A stretch of 64,000 bases of DNA from Pseudomonadota bacterium (GTDB lineage Bacteria > Pseudomonadota > Gammaproteobacteria > Burkholderiales > Burkholderiaceae_B), in NCBI GenBank assembly GCA_023439305.1, contig JAEXOO010000028.1, positions 62,001 through 126,000 on the forward strand, given 5' to 3'. Under the pieces are notes generated by a model. The model saw nothing but the letters and a program-made list of their open reading frames with translations. It had not been told where the DNA came from and did no database searches. The position numbers and the translations under genes were made by a program. Positions 47,592 to 55,877 of the stretch are shown here, piece by piece (position 1 is the first letter of the stretch; every line of letters begins with the position of its first letter).

Positions 47592-47680
47592 TGCTTCCTC
47601 CATATGTATCTTGTTCATCCTTCACACTTTTCAGCTTGAAGCGACGTTTTGATCAAGATACGCAATTCTGGAAACGCCCC

Positions 47681-47701
47681 ATAGCACCAGCTGGATGCTA
47701 T
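47681..47701. promoter_or_regulatory. Near-palindrome in the tauR-tauX gap, candidate TauR site
   Basis: ATAGCACCAGCTGGATGCTAT consists of 6-bp arms ATAGCA/TGCTAT around the palindrome CCAGCTGG with one extra base. It begins right after the tauR stop, about 90 bases before tauX. MocR-type regulators usually bind direct repeats, so the assignment is open. Confidence 0.35.
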
Positions 47702-49240
47702 CTATTGGTCCAGGAAAACAGCGGCGCCGACAGGCTTGTGGGCCGCCGGCGCAATGTCACGCAACGCCTGCGCCAAACGGGCCACTCCAGGCTCGATGTG
47801 CGACATCGGAATCGAGGCAAAACCCAGGCGGAAAAAGCGCTTATTGGCTTGATCATCGGCGAAAAACACCTCTCCCAATTCGATCAGCACACCCAGCTCT
47901 TCCGCCCTCTGGGCCAGCGCCGCCGCGTCCAGCCAGGCCGGCCCCTCGACCCAGCACGACGCGCCGCCGCGTATCGGCGTGTAGCGCAGGCCGGGTAAAT
48001 ACCGATCCAGCGCGCTCATCAGAATCACTGCTCTTTCCTGCTGCACGCCGGCGCGTCGGCGCAGCAAGGCATCCAGATGTCCCAAGGACATGAACAGCGC
48101 GAAGACGCGCTGCATATACGCGGTGGGGTGGCGAATGCTCAGGCGGCGCACGGCGCGCAACTGCTCGATCATGGCCGCGCAGCCCACCACATAGCCCAGA
48201 CGCACGCCGGGAGCCAACTGCTTGGAAAAGCTGCCGATGTAGATCACCCGCCCGCTGGTGTCCATGCTCTTGAGCGAGGGCAAAGGCTCGCCATCCAACC
48301 GATACTCGCTTTCGTAATCGTCTTCGATGATGACGAAATCGAATTCGTCGGCCATGCGCAGCAATTCCCGGCGTCGCTCCAGCGACATGCTGACCGTCGT
48401 CGGACACTGGTAGCTGGGTGTCACGTACACATAATCGCAATTGCGCAGCGCCTCGTCCGGTATCAGGCCGTCCTCGTCCACGGGCAGCAGCACCAGCTTG
48501 TCGCTGCGGCTGGAAAAAATATTGCGCGCATCGGGATAGCCGGGATCCTCGACCCCGATAGGCGTGTCCGGCCCCAGCAGCAGGTCGGCGATCAGGTACA
48601 GAGCATGCTGCGCGCCCACGGTGATGACTACCTCGTCCTCGCCCGCCCACACGCCACGGCGCGGCAACACGCGGCTGCGCAACTGCTTGATCAGGGATTC
48701 ATCATCGCGCAGGATCATGTCCTGCGCCCATTCGCCCACCTCCAGCGCGCTCAGAGTGCGCAGACAGCAGTCGCGCCAGGCGGAAATCGGGAACAGGTCG
48801 GCGTCGAACTGACCGTAGATGAAAGGGTACGGATAGCTGCGCCAATTGGCGCGCTTGCGGATGTTGCGCTGGCGCGAGGGCGTAAAGCGAAAGCGCCGCT
48901 CCCAATCCGGAATCGCCCCCTGCGGGGCCGCTGGCATGGCCGGGGGAACGGGCACATGGCCCGACAGCATCATGGGATTGACAAAGTAACCCCGGCGCTC
49001 GCGCGACACCAGGTAGCCTTCATCCACCAGATTCTGGTAGGCAATGACCACCGTGTTGCGCGCCACGCCCAGAATAGTGGCCATGTCGCGGCTGGACGGA
49101 ATCGGCAGGTCCTCAGGCAGTTGGCCGTCCAGGACCAGGGAAACCATCATCTGCCGGATCTGGCCTTGCAAGCTCAGGCCCGAATCGACGCCACGCAAGA
49201 AAAGCTGACGCCACATGGTGCCGCTGGATCGTGAATTCAT
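47702..49240 (-). CDS. tauR: MocR-type transcriptional regulator TauR
   Basis: The 512-residue protein fuses an N-terminal GntR winged helix (LPIPSSRDMATILGVARNTV) to a class I aminotransferase-like domain with the PLP-binding Lys in YIGSFSKQLAPG. MocR proteins use PLP to sense amines; TauR activates taurine genes in Rhodobacter and Paracoccus. It lies directly upstream of tauXY on the same strand. ATG 49240 has AGGAGGAG upstream. The aminotransferase half is presumably not an enzyme. Confidence 0.88.
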   Translation of the reverse strand: MNSRSSGTMWRQLFLRGVDSGLSLQGQIRQMMVSLVLDGQLPEDLPIPSSRDMATILGVARNTVVIAYQNLVDEGYLVSRERRGYFVNPMMLSGHVPVPPAMPAAPQGAIPDWERRFRFTPSRQRNIRKRANWRSYPYPFIYGQFDADLFPISAWRDCCLRTLSALEVGEWAQDMILRDDESLIKQLRSRVLPRRGVWAGEDEVVITVGAQHALYLIADLLLGPDTPIGVEDPGYPDARNIFSSRSDKLVLLPVDEDGLIPDEALRNCDYVYVTPSYQCPTTVSMSLERRRELLRMADEFDFVIIEDDYESEYRLDGEPLPSLKSMDTSGRVIYIGSFSKQLAPGVRLGYVVGCAAMIEQLRAVRRLSIRHPTAYMQRVFALFMSLGHLDALLRRRAGVQQERAVILMSALDRYLPGLRYTPIRGGASCWVEGPAWLDAAALAQRAEELGVLIELGEVFFADDQANKRFFRLGFASIPMSHIEPGVARLAQALRDIAPAAHKPVGAAVFLDQ

Positions 49241-49319
49241 GTCTCCTCCTCTAGGGGCGGATGTGTTTTTCTTGTGAGTCCGACACACTATCCTGTTTCC
49301 GCCGCGAAGGGGGAAACAG

Positions 49320-50114
49320 CTAGTTCATAACTGGGGTTATCAAGTCCGACATGGGCGACGAGGCCTGCGCTTGATAGACCTTGCGCGGCATGCGCCCGGC
49401 CAGATAGGCATCGCGCCCGGCCTGCACCGCCCGACGCATCGCCCGGGCCATCAGCACCGGATCCTGCGCATACGAAATGGCGGAATTCATCAAGACCGCA
49501 TCGCAGCCCAGCTCCATGGCAATCGCCGCGTCCGAGGCCGTGCCTACGCCGGCATCCAGCAAGACAGGCACCGAAATCGTGTCGATGATCAGACGCGTGT
49601 TCCAGGGATTCAGAATGCCCATTCCCGAGCCGATGATGGACGCCAGCGGCATGATGGCCACGCAGCCTATATCTTCCAGCATGCGCGCCTGGATGGGGTC
49701 GTCCGAACAATACACCATCACCTGGAAGCCTTCCTGCACCAGCGTGCGGGCCGCTTTCAGAGTTTCGGGCATATTGGGGTACAAATTCTGCGCGTCGCCG
49801 AAGATCTCCAGCTTGGCCAGCGGATGGCCGTCCAGCAGCTCGCGCGCCAGGCGCAAAGTTCGTACGGCATCTTCTGCGGTAAAGCAGCCCGCCGTATTGG
49901 GCAGGTAGGTGTAGCGCTCCGGGCTCACATAGTCCAGCAGGCTGGGCTCGTTCGGATCCTGGCCGATATTGGTGCGCCGGATCGCCACCGTCACGATTTC
50001 CGCTCCGCTGACCTCGATGGCCTCGCGCGTCTGCTCGAAATCCTTGTATTTGCCGGTTCCCACCAGCAGGCGGGACTGGTACGACTTGCCGGCGATGATC
50101 AATGGATCCTGCAT
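49320..50114 (-). CDS. thiG: Thiazole synthase ThiG
   Basis: The 264-residue TIM-barrel enzyme makes the thiazole phosphate moiety of thiamine from DXP, dehydroglycine and ThiS thiocarboxylate. Family motifs are LLVGTGKYKDFEQTREAI, AVRTLRLARELL and VPVLLDAGVGTASDAAIAMELG, and LAKLEIFGD holds the Schiff-base Lys. No thiS, thiO or thiE gene is next to it, which is unusual. It lies 94 bases downstream of xsc on the same strand, and Xsc needs thiamine diphosphate. Confidence 0.95.
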   Translation of the reverse strand: MQDPLIIAGKSYQSRLLVGTGKYKDFEQTREAIEVSGAEIVTVAIRRTNIGQDPNEPSLLDYVSPERYTYLPNTAGCFTAEDAVRTLRLARELLDGHPLAKLEIFGDAQNLYPNMPETLKAARTLVQEGFQVMVYCSDDPIQARMLEDIGCVAIMPLASIIGSGMGILNPWNTRLIIDTISVPVLLDAGVGTASDAAIAMELGCDAVLMNSAISYAQDPVLMARAMRRAVQAGRDAYLAGRMPRKVYQAQASSPMSDLITPVMN

Positions 50115-50136
50115 GGCCCTGCTCCTACAGATAGGT

Positions 50137-50193
50137 CGCGGCGGGACCGGCCCGCCGCAGGTGAAACACTCCCCGCCCTGGCAGGCGGGGATA
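50137..50193 (-). terminator. Tandem hairpins between xsc and thiG
   Basis: Two perfect stems lie side by side: GCGGCGGG/CCCGCCGC (8 bp, 5-base loop) and CCCCGCC/GGCGGGG (7 bp, 6-base loop). They follow the xsc stop on the minus strand. There is no strong T-run, so partial read-through into thiG is possible. Confidence 0.5.
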
Positions 50194-50208
50194 AGACAGG
50201 CGCCGGAA

Positions 50209-52026
50209 TCAGACGTAGTCTTTGTACTTCTCCAGCAGGCGCACAGGCTTGGCCAACGCGTCGCGACGGAAAGGATCGCCCAGTTCGCGGGTGCACATGA
50301 TTTCGATGACGCAGGTCTTGCCTTCGTTCATCTGCATGTCGATTGCGCGCTTCAAGGCAGGGCCCACATCCTCCAGCTTGTCCACCACGATGCCTTCGGC
50401 GCCCATGGACTGGGCGATGCCGGCAAACGAAGGGCTGTCCAGCTCGCCCGCCACAAAGCGGCGGTTGTAGAACTCGACCTGGTTCTTCTTCTCGGCGCCC
50501 CACTGGCGGTTGTGGAAGACCACGGCCGTCACGGGAATATCATGGCGCACGGCCGTCAGGATTTCCATCATGCTCATGGCCCAGGCGCCGTCGCCGGCGT
50601 AAGCAATGGCGGGACGATCTGGAGCGGCCGTCTTGGCGCCGATGATAGTGGGCAGCGCATAGCCGCAGTTGCCAAAGCTCATGGGCGCGAAGAAGCTGCG
50701 CGGACGCTCGAAGCGCAGGTAGCTGTGCGCCACCGAGTTGATGTTGCCGATGTCCGTGGACACCATCACATCCTTGGGCATGGCTTTTTCCAGCTCGCGC
50801 AGAACCTGGCGAGGGTGCAGGTATTCACCGCCGCTGAAGGGCTTTTCCTTGGCGTTTTCGGCAATCATGTCCAGGCTGTAGGGATCGGTCTCGTGCGTCC
50901 ACTCGTCCAGTTCCTTTTCCCAGGCTGCCTTTTCCGCAGCAATCTTGTCAGCGCGTTCGGCCTTGGTGGCGTCGCAGGCCAGGGTGCGGCCTTCCAGGCG
51001 CTTGGACAGCTCTTGAGCCACCGCCTTGGCATCGCCGCATACACCCACGGCAATCTTCTTCACCAGGCCCAGCATCTTCTGATCGGCATCCACCTGGACG
51101 ATCTTGGCGTTTTTGGGCCAGTAGTCCATGCCATGCTGGGGCAGCGTGCCGAACGGTCCCAGACGGGTGCCCAGAGCCAGCACCACGTCGGCCTGGGCAA
51201 TCAACTTCATGCCGGCCTTGGAACCCTGGTAGCCCAGCGGACCGCACCACAAGGGGTGGCTGGCGGGGAAGGAGTCATTGTGCTGGTAGCTGTTGACCAC
51301 CGGCGCGCCCAGGCGCTCAGCCAGGGCCTTGCATTCTTCCACTGCATCGCCCATGACCACGCCGCCGCCCGAAATAATGACGGGGAATTTGGCCTGGGCC
51401 AGCATTTCAGCTGCTTCGTCCAGACTGCGCTCGCCGCCGGGGCCGCGATCGACGCGGGCAGGCTTTGGAATTTCGCAGGTAACTTCGCCGTAGAAATAGT
51501 CGCGAGGAATGTTCAGCTGGGTCGGGCCCATTTCACTGACAGCACGATCAAAACAACGCGCCGTGAATTCGGCCATGCGATTGGGGTTGGTGACATGACC
51601 CTGGTATTTGGTGAACTCCTGGAACATGGGAAGCTGGTTGCATTCCTGAAAGCCGCCCAGACCCTGGGTGCCTGTTCCCGTCTCGGGAGTCACGATAACG
51701 ACGGGGCTGTGCGCCCAGTACGCCGCGGCAATACCCGTCACGCAGTTGCTGATGCCAGGGCCGTTCTGACCGATCACCATCCCATGGCGACCCGATACAC
51801 GAGCATAGCCGTCGGCCATGTGGGCTGCGCCCTGCTCGTGCACCACAGGGATCAGACGAATGCCGGCAGGAGCAAAAATGTCCATGGCATCCATGAAGGC
51901 CGAGCCCATGATGCCAAACATGTCGGTGACCCCATAGGACACCATGGTTTCCACAAATGCCTCGGAAGGCGTCATCTTGGTTGGTCCGCTGACCACGCTG
52001 CGATTATCCGTATTGGCCTGGCTCAT
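50209..52026 (-). CDS. xsc: Sulfoacetaldehyde acetyltransferase Xsc
   Basis: The 605-residue ThDP-dependent enzyme cleaves sulfoacetaldehyde with phosphate to sulfite and acetyl phosphate. The N-terminus TPSEAFVETMVSYGVTDMFG and GIMGSAFMDAMDIF are specific to Xsc rather than acetolactate synthase; the ThDP motif is AGDGAWAMSMMEIL ... FHNRQWG. GGAGA precedes ATG 52026. It completes the taurine route from TauXY and hands acetyl phosphate to Pta. Its promoter shares a 14-base motif with pta. Confidence 0.95.
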   Translation of the reverse strand: MSQANTDNRSVVSGPTKMTPSEAFVETMVSYGVTDMFGIMGSAFMDAMDIFAPAGIRLIPVVHEQGAAHMADGYARVSGRHGMVIGQNGPGISNCVTGIAAAYWAHSPVVIVTPETGTGTQGLGGFQECNQLPMFQEFTKYQGHVTNPNRMAEFTARCFDRAVSEMGPTQLNIPRDYFYGEVTCEIPKPARVDRGPGGERSLDEAAEMLAQAKFPVIISGGGVVMGDAVEECKALAERLGAPVVNSYQHNDSFPASHPLWCGPLGYQGSKAGMKLIAQADVVLALGTRLGPFGTLPQHGMDYWPKNAKIVQVDADQKMLGLVKKIAVGVCGDAKAVAQELSKRLEGRTLACDATKAERADKIAAEKAAWEKELDEWTHETDPYSLDMIAENAKEKPFSGGEYLHPRQVLRELEKAMPKDVMVSTDIGNINSVAHSYLRFERPRSFFAPMSFGNCGYALPTIIGAKTAAPDRPAIAYAGDGAWAMSMMEILTAVRHDIPVTAVVFHNRQWGAEKKNQVEFYNRRFVAGELDSPSFAGIAQSMGAEGIVVDKLEDVGPALKRAIDMQMNEGKTCVIEIMCTRELGDPFRRDALAKPVRLLEKYKDYV

Positions 52027-52083
52027 GTTTCAGTCTCCGTTGCGTGACGGGCCAGGAGCGGCCCGGTCGTAAAGTGAAAAATC

Positions 52084-52097
52084 TTGTTTTTCGAGAT
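52084..52097 (-). promoter_or_regulatory. Shared motif ATCTCGAAAAACAA upstream of xsc
   Basis: Reading the minus strand, the sequence is identical over 14 bases to 55823-55836 upstream of pta. It lies 58 bases before the xsc start. The TCGAGA core recurs at 52113-52118 and, as TCTCGA, at 52143-52148 in the same spacer. It is a candidate binding site for the IclR regulator encoded beside pta. Confidence 0.6.
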
Positions 52098-52112
52098 TTT
52101 TTATGAACTTTA

Positions 52113-52148
52113 TCGAGACAAATGCGGTGTGTCAACATAGAATCTCGA
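52113..52148. promoter_or_regulatory. Two further TCGAGA cores in the xsc/cobS-like spacer
   Basis: TCGAGA at 52113-52118 and TCTCGA at 52143-52148 lie in the AT-rich 222-base region between the divergent xsc and CobS-like genes. With the copy at 52091-52096 they form three sites, spaced 22 and 30 bases apart, that could serve both genes. Confidence 0.45.
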
Positions 52149-52248
52149 TTATTGATATTCAATGTACCGTTTTTTGTATTATTTTTGCATGAATAGGTAC
52201 GTACTCTGACGCCGCGCTGCCCGCCGGCCCGCACGAAATGGGGGTTTC

Positions 52249-53223
52249 ATGTCCATCACCACACTGCCCGACCATCCGGTCAATATCCGCGACACCTTCG
52301 GTCTGTCTCTGGACGGCCAGGCCCTGGCCCTGCAGGCCGGCGCGGCCCAAGTACCCGCACGCGACCCGGCTTACCGCTTCAACCCCGAAGTCACCCAGGC
52401 CATCCTGGCCGGCTTCACCCACAACCGCCGCGTGCTGGTGCAAGGTCGCCATGGCACCGGCAAGTCCACTCATATAGAACAGGTCGCCGCCCGCCTGAAC
52501 TGGCCGTGCCTGCGTGTCAACCTGGACGGCCACCTGAGCCGGCTGGACCTGGTGGGCAAGGACACCATCCAGATCCAGGACGGCCTGCAAGTCACCGGGT
52601 TCCAAGAAGGTCTGATCCCCTGGGCCATGCAGCGCCCCATGGCGCTGATCCTGGACGAGTACGATGCCGGACGGCCCGACATTCTGTTTGTGGTGCAACA
52701 ACTGCTGGAGCAGGATGGCGGCCTGACCCTGATGGACCAGAACCGGGTCATCCGCCCGCATTCGCAATTTCGTATCTTCGCCACGGCCAACACGCTGGGT
52801 CTGGGCGACACCAGCGGCCTGTATCACGGCACACAACTGCTGAACCATGCTCAGCTTGACCGCTGGAACATCGTGGCGCGGCTGGACTACCTGCACCCCG
52901 ACCAGGAAGTGAACATCGTACTGGCGCGTGTGCCCTCCAAGGACACGCCATCGGGCCGCGAGCAGGTGCGCGCCATGGTGGCCCTGGCGGCGTTGACCCG
53001 ACACGGTTTTGCCTGTGGCGATCTGTCAGCGCTGATGTCGCCACGCACCGTCATCACCTGGGCCCAGAACGACGAAATTTTCCGCGATCTGGAGCTGGCC
53101 TTCCGGCTGAGTTTCCTGAACAAATGCGATCTGTCCGAACACGCCCTGATCGCGGAGTACTACCAACGCTGTTTCGGCCACGAACTGGAGCTGGACCCGG
53201 TGGCCGGGGAGCATGCCGGATGA
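52249..53223 (+). CDS. CobS-like AAA+ (MoxR-type) ATPase
   Basis: The 324-residue ATPase resembles the CobS subunit of aerobic cobaltochelatase. Walker A is GRHGTGKSTHIEQ, Walker B ALILDEYDAG, sensor 1 FATANTLGLGD, and YRFNPEVTQAILAGF in front is the CobS-specific lead. It forms an operon with the VWA gene (4-base overlap). In true cobaltochelatase a very large CobN subunit is present; none is encoded nearby. It starts divergently from xsc in a shared promoter region, so a link to sulfoacetaldehyde metabolism or another metalloenzyme is inference. Confidence 0.85.
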   Translation: MSITTLPDHPVNIRDTFGLSLDGQALALQAGAAQVPARDPAYRFNPEVTQAILAGFTHNRRVLVQGRHGTGKSTHIEQVAARLNWPCLRVNLDGHLSRLDLVGKDTIQIQDGLQVTGFQEGLIPWAMQRPMALILDEYDAGRPDILFVVQQLLEQDGGLTLMDQNRVIRPHSQFRIFATANTLGLGDTSGLYHGTQLLNHAQLDRWNIVARLDYLHPDQEVNIVLARVPSKDTPSGREQVRAMVALAALTRHGFACGDLSALMSPRTVITWAQNDEIFRDLELAFRLSFLNKCDLSEHALIAEYYQRCFGHELELDPVAGEHAG

Positions 53224-54932
53224 CAGACGCCACGCTTTTGCGCCGCCTGCACCGCGCTCACGAGCAAGGCGCTGCTGTAGCGCGCGCCCTGACCGATGAT
53301 CCGCAGGTGCATCATCGTCAACAGATGCTGTACCGGGGAGAGCGACGCCTGGCCAGTCTGGCGCCTCACCTGCGCCCGGATGCGCAGGACGATGCCCATA
53401 GTCTGCGCGGACGCGCCGACAGCCTGGCCCTGCGCCTGCTGCACACCGATCGCGAGCTGCACGCCGCCCGTCTGCCTGACGAGCCCGTAGCCCGGCTGTT
53501 TTTTGATTGGCTGGAGCTGATGCGCACCGAAACCCTGGCCGCCCCTCACTGGCCCGGCGTGCGCCGGAACCTGCGGGCGCGATTCGAGCGCTGGTCGGCG
53601 GGCTACCATCACCACGGCCACACGCGCAGCGAACTGGGTCTGTTGGTGTATACGGTGGCGCAAATGGTGTGGAGTCGCCTGAACGGCTGGCCCGTACTGG
53701 AAGAAACCGAAGACCTGATCGAGTCCACCCGCGCCGGCATCGCTCCGCTGATGGGCGGCCTGCTCCAAACCCTGAAGCGCAGCACTGGGGATCAAGACCG
53801 CTACGGGCTGGCGGCTCTGGAACTGGCGCAACGCATCGGGCTGACCGTGCAGGGCCTGCGCCCCGCCAAGCCACGCCAGGAAGGCGCAGAAACGCCTGAA
53901 CTGCAGGCCTTCGCTTTGTTGCTGCCGGACAGTGACGAGCCCAGTGATGGCGGCGTACGCCATGACCAGAATCGCCAGGCACCCGACTCATCCCCAGGCA
54001 GCTACCGGGTGTTCGATCGCAGCGGGGACAAAGAAGAGCACATGGCGTCGCTGGTGCGGGCGCCCTTGCTGCGCCAGTTGCGTGAAGAACTGGACCGAAC
54101 CATCGGCGCCTACGGCATTCCCTTGGCCCGGTTGGTCGCTCGCATGCGCAAGGTGCTGCGCCAGCCCGTGCGCGAGCAATGGCAATACGGTCAGACAGAC
54201 GGCCTGGTCGATGGCCGCCGCCTGGCGCAACTGATCACCTCGCCCCAGGAGCGGCGCCTGTTCAAACAGGTCGATGAGCCTTTGCGCAATCAATGCGCAG
54301 TCACCTTCCTGCTCGACTGCTCCGGCTCCATGAAGGATCAGGCCAAAACCTTGTCAGTCATGGTGGATGTTCTGGCTCGTGCGCTGGAGCGCAGCGGCGC
54401 ACAGACCGAAGTGTTGGGGTTCTCCACACAAGCCTGGAACGGGGGCCGCCCGTATCGGCGTTGGATGGCGCGCGGAAAACCGGCTCAACCGGGCCGTCTG
54501 AACGAGACCAGTCATCGAATCTTCAAAAGCGCTTCGTCGACCTGGCGCCAGGCGCGGCCCGCCATCGCTGCCCTGCTGAAGCAGGATTTGTATCGGGAAG
54601 GCGTGGACGGAGAGGCCCTGGCCTGGGCCTGCCAGCGCAGCCTGGCGCTGACGGCCCGACGGCATCTGGTCTACGTGATTTCGGACGCCAGTCCCATGGA
54701 CAGCGCCACCGTCCTGGCCAACGGGCCCGACTACCTGGACCAGCATTTGATGCAGGTCCTGCGCACCTACGAACGCCAGGGGGTGGAAATCACCGGTATC
54801 GGACTGGGACTGGACCTGGGTGCGCTGTACCGGCACACGCTGGTCGCCCACATGGAAAAAGGATTGGACCAGCAATTCCTGGACGATTTCATCGCCAGCC
54901 TGGCGCCGCGGCGCCGCCCCAGGCGCGCTTAG
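53220..54932 (+). CDS. CobT-like VWA-domain protein
   Basis: The 570-residue protein has an N-terminal helical part with many charged residues (RLHRAHEQGAAVARAL), an acidic middle segment, and a C-terminal von Willebrand A domain with a complete MIDAS: LLDCSGSMKDQ, ETSHRIF and a later Asp in VISDASPMDSAT. This is the plan of CobT, partner of CobS. The ATG at 53220 overlaps the CobS-like stop. The C-terminus meets the convergent IclR gene with a 4-base overlap. Likely a metal-insertion or remodelling partner of the ATPase; target unknown. Confidence 0.82.
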   Translation: MTDATLLRRLHRAHEQGAAVARALTDDPQVHHRQQMLYRGERRLASLAPHLRPDAQDDAHSLRGRADSLALRLLHTDRELHAARLPDEPVARLFFDWLELMRTETLAAPHWPGVRRNLRARFERWSAGYHHHGHTRSELGLLVYTVAQMVWSRLNGWPVLEETEDLIESTRAGIAPLMGGLLQTLKRSTGDQDRYGLAALELAQRIGLTVQGLRPAKPRQEGAETPELQAFALLLPDSDEPSDGGVRHDQNRQAPDSSPGSYRVFDRSGDKEEHMASLVRAPLLRQLREELDRTIGAYGIPLARLVARMRKVLRQPVREQWQYGQTDGLVDGRRLAQLITSPQERRLFKQVDEPLRNQCAVTFLLDCSGSMKDQAKTLSVMVDVLARALERSGAQTEVLGFSTQAWNGGRPYRRWMARGKPAQPGRLNETSHRIFKSASSTWRQARPAIAALLKQDLYREGVDGEALAWACQRSLALTARRHLVYVISDASPMDSATVLANGPDYLDQHLMQVLRTYERQGVEITGIGLGLDLGALYRHTLVAHMEKGLDQQFLDDFIASLAPRRRPRRA

Positions 54933-55723
54933 AAGTCTTCTTCGATGCGCGCCAATGCGGACGCTGCCCGCTGCAAGGCGGGCAGGCACTGCAAGGCTTT
55001 TTCCGGCGTCATGCGCATGATGGGCGCCTGAGTCGCGACCGCCATATTGGACTTGCCGTCAGCGCGCGGCACCAGCACCGCCACACAGAACAGTCCCGAC
55101 AGAAACTCTTCGTTGTCGAAGGCATAGCCATTGAGCTTGACCTGGGCAATGTCCTTTTCGTAATCATCCACCGTGGTCAGCGTGTTGGGCGTGTAACGCT
55201 CCATAGGTGTGTGCGATAGCAGACGCTTGCGCTGAGCGGTTGTCAGCTGCGCCAGCAACACCTTGCCACTGGCCGAACAATGCACCGGCACCCGCGAACC
55301 CGGGTAAAGATAAAAACGCAGCGGCGCCGCCGTTTCCACCCGATCCAGATACAGCACATCGGTGCCCGACAGAGCAGTCAGGTTGCAGGTTTCGCCCAGC
55401 TCGTCCACCAAGTGGCGCAGCACGGCATGACGCGCGCCATGCTTGGCGTCGTGCAGAAGCAGATTTTCGGCCAGCCGGCGCAGGCGCGAGCCTATTCCGT
55501 AATGGCGGCCATCGCTTTCGCGCAGCAGCAACCCGCTGCCCTCCAGCTGCTGCAGCATGCGGTGCACCGTCGGTTTGGGCAGGCCGGTCAGCTCCACCAA
55601 GTCCTGCAATGTGTAGCGCCGGTCCTGGCCCGCCATGACTTCCAGCAACGCAAACAAGCGCATGGTGGGCGTGTCGCCGCTCAGGCGCGCGCCCTCGGCG
55701 ACGTCGGTTTGGATCTCGGACAT
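54929..55723 (-). CDS. IclR-family transcriptional regulator
   Basis: A 264-residue regulator with an N-terminal winged helix (YTLQDLVELTGLPKPTVHRML) and a C-terminal IclR effector domain (LLHDAKHGARHAVLRHLVDELGETCNL, CSASGKVLLAQL, DNEEFLSGLFCVAVLV). ATG 55723 (MSEIQ) gives a normal length; TTG or GTG codons 30 bases upstream are possible. It is divergent from pta, whose promoter carries the motif shared with xsc, so it is the best candidate regulator of both. Its effector could be a taurine-pathway intermediate; that is inference. Confidence 0.85.
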   Translation of the reverse strand: MSEIQTDVAEGARLSGDTPTMRLFALLEVMAGQDRRYTLQDLVELTGLPKPTVHRMLQQLEGSGLLLRESDGRHYGIGSRLRRLAENLLLHDAKHGARHAVLRHLVDELGETCNLTALSGTDVLYLDRVETAAPLRFYLYPGSRVPVHCSASGKVLLAQLTTAQRKRLLSHTPMERYTPNTLTTVDDYEKDIAQVKLNGYAFDNEEFLSGLFCVAVLVPRADGKSNMAVATQAPIMRMTPEKALQCLPALQRAASALARIEEDF

Positions 55724-55822
55724 AAAGAGGTTCTCGTAAACGGCAATTTTCACCAAATTCTATACCAGTAAATGGAACTGATCATTGACTGTCTCGGTAT
55801 TTACCGCTAGATTTTGCCATAT

Positions 55823-55836
55823 ATCTCGAAAAACAA
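55823..55836 (+). promoter_or_regulatory. Shared motif ATCTCGAAAAACAA upstream of pta
   Basis: The same 14 bases occur in the xsc promoter. Here they lie 42 bases before the pta start and about 100 bases from the divergent IclR gene, in a clearly AT-rich stretch. Confidence 0.6.
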
Positions 55837-55877
55837 AACAAAAAGTTCCATAATTACGAACACAACGGAGACATGGC

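Noticed and set aside
50209..52026. Acetolactate synthase large subunit
   Set aside because: The N-terminal sequence and the taurine context fit Xsc; there is no small regulatory subunit gene and no branched-chain amino acid gene nearby.
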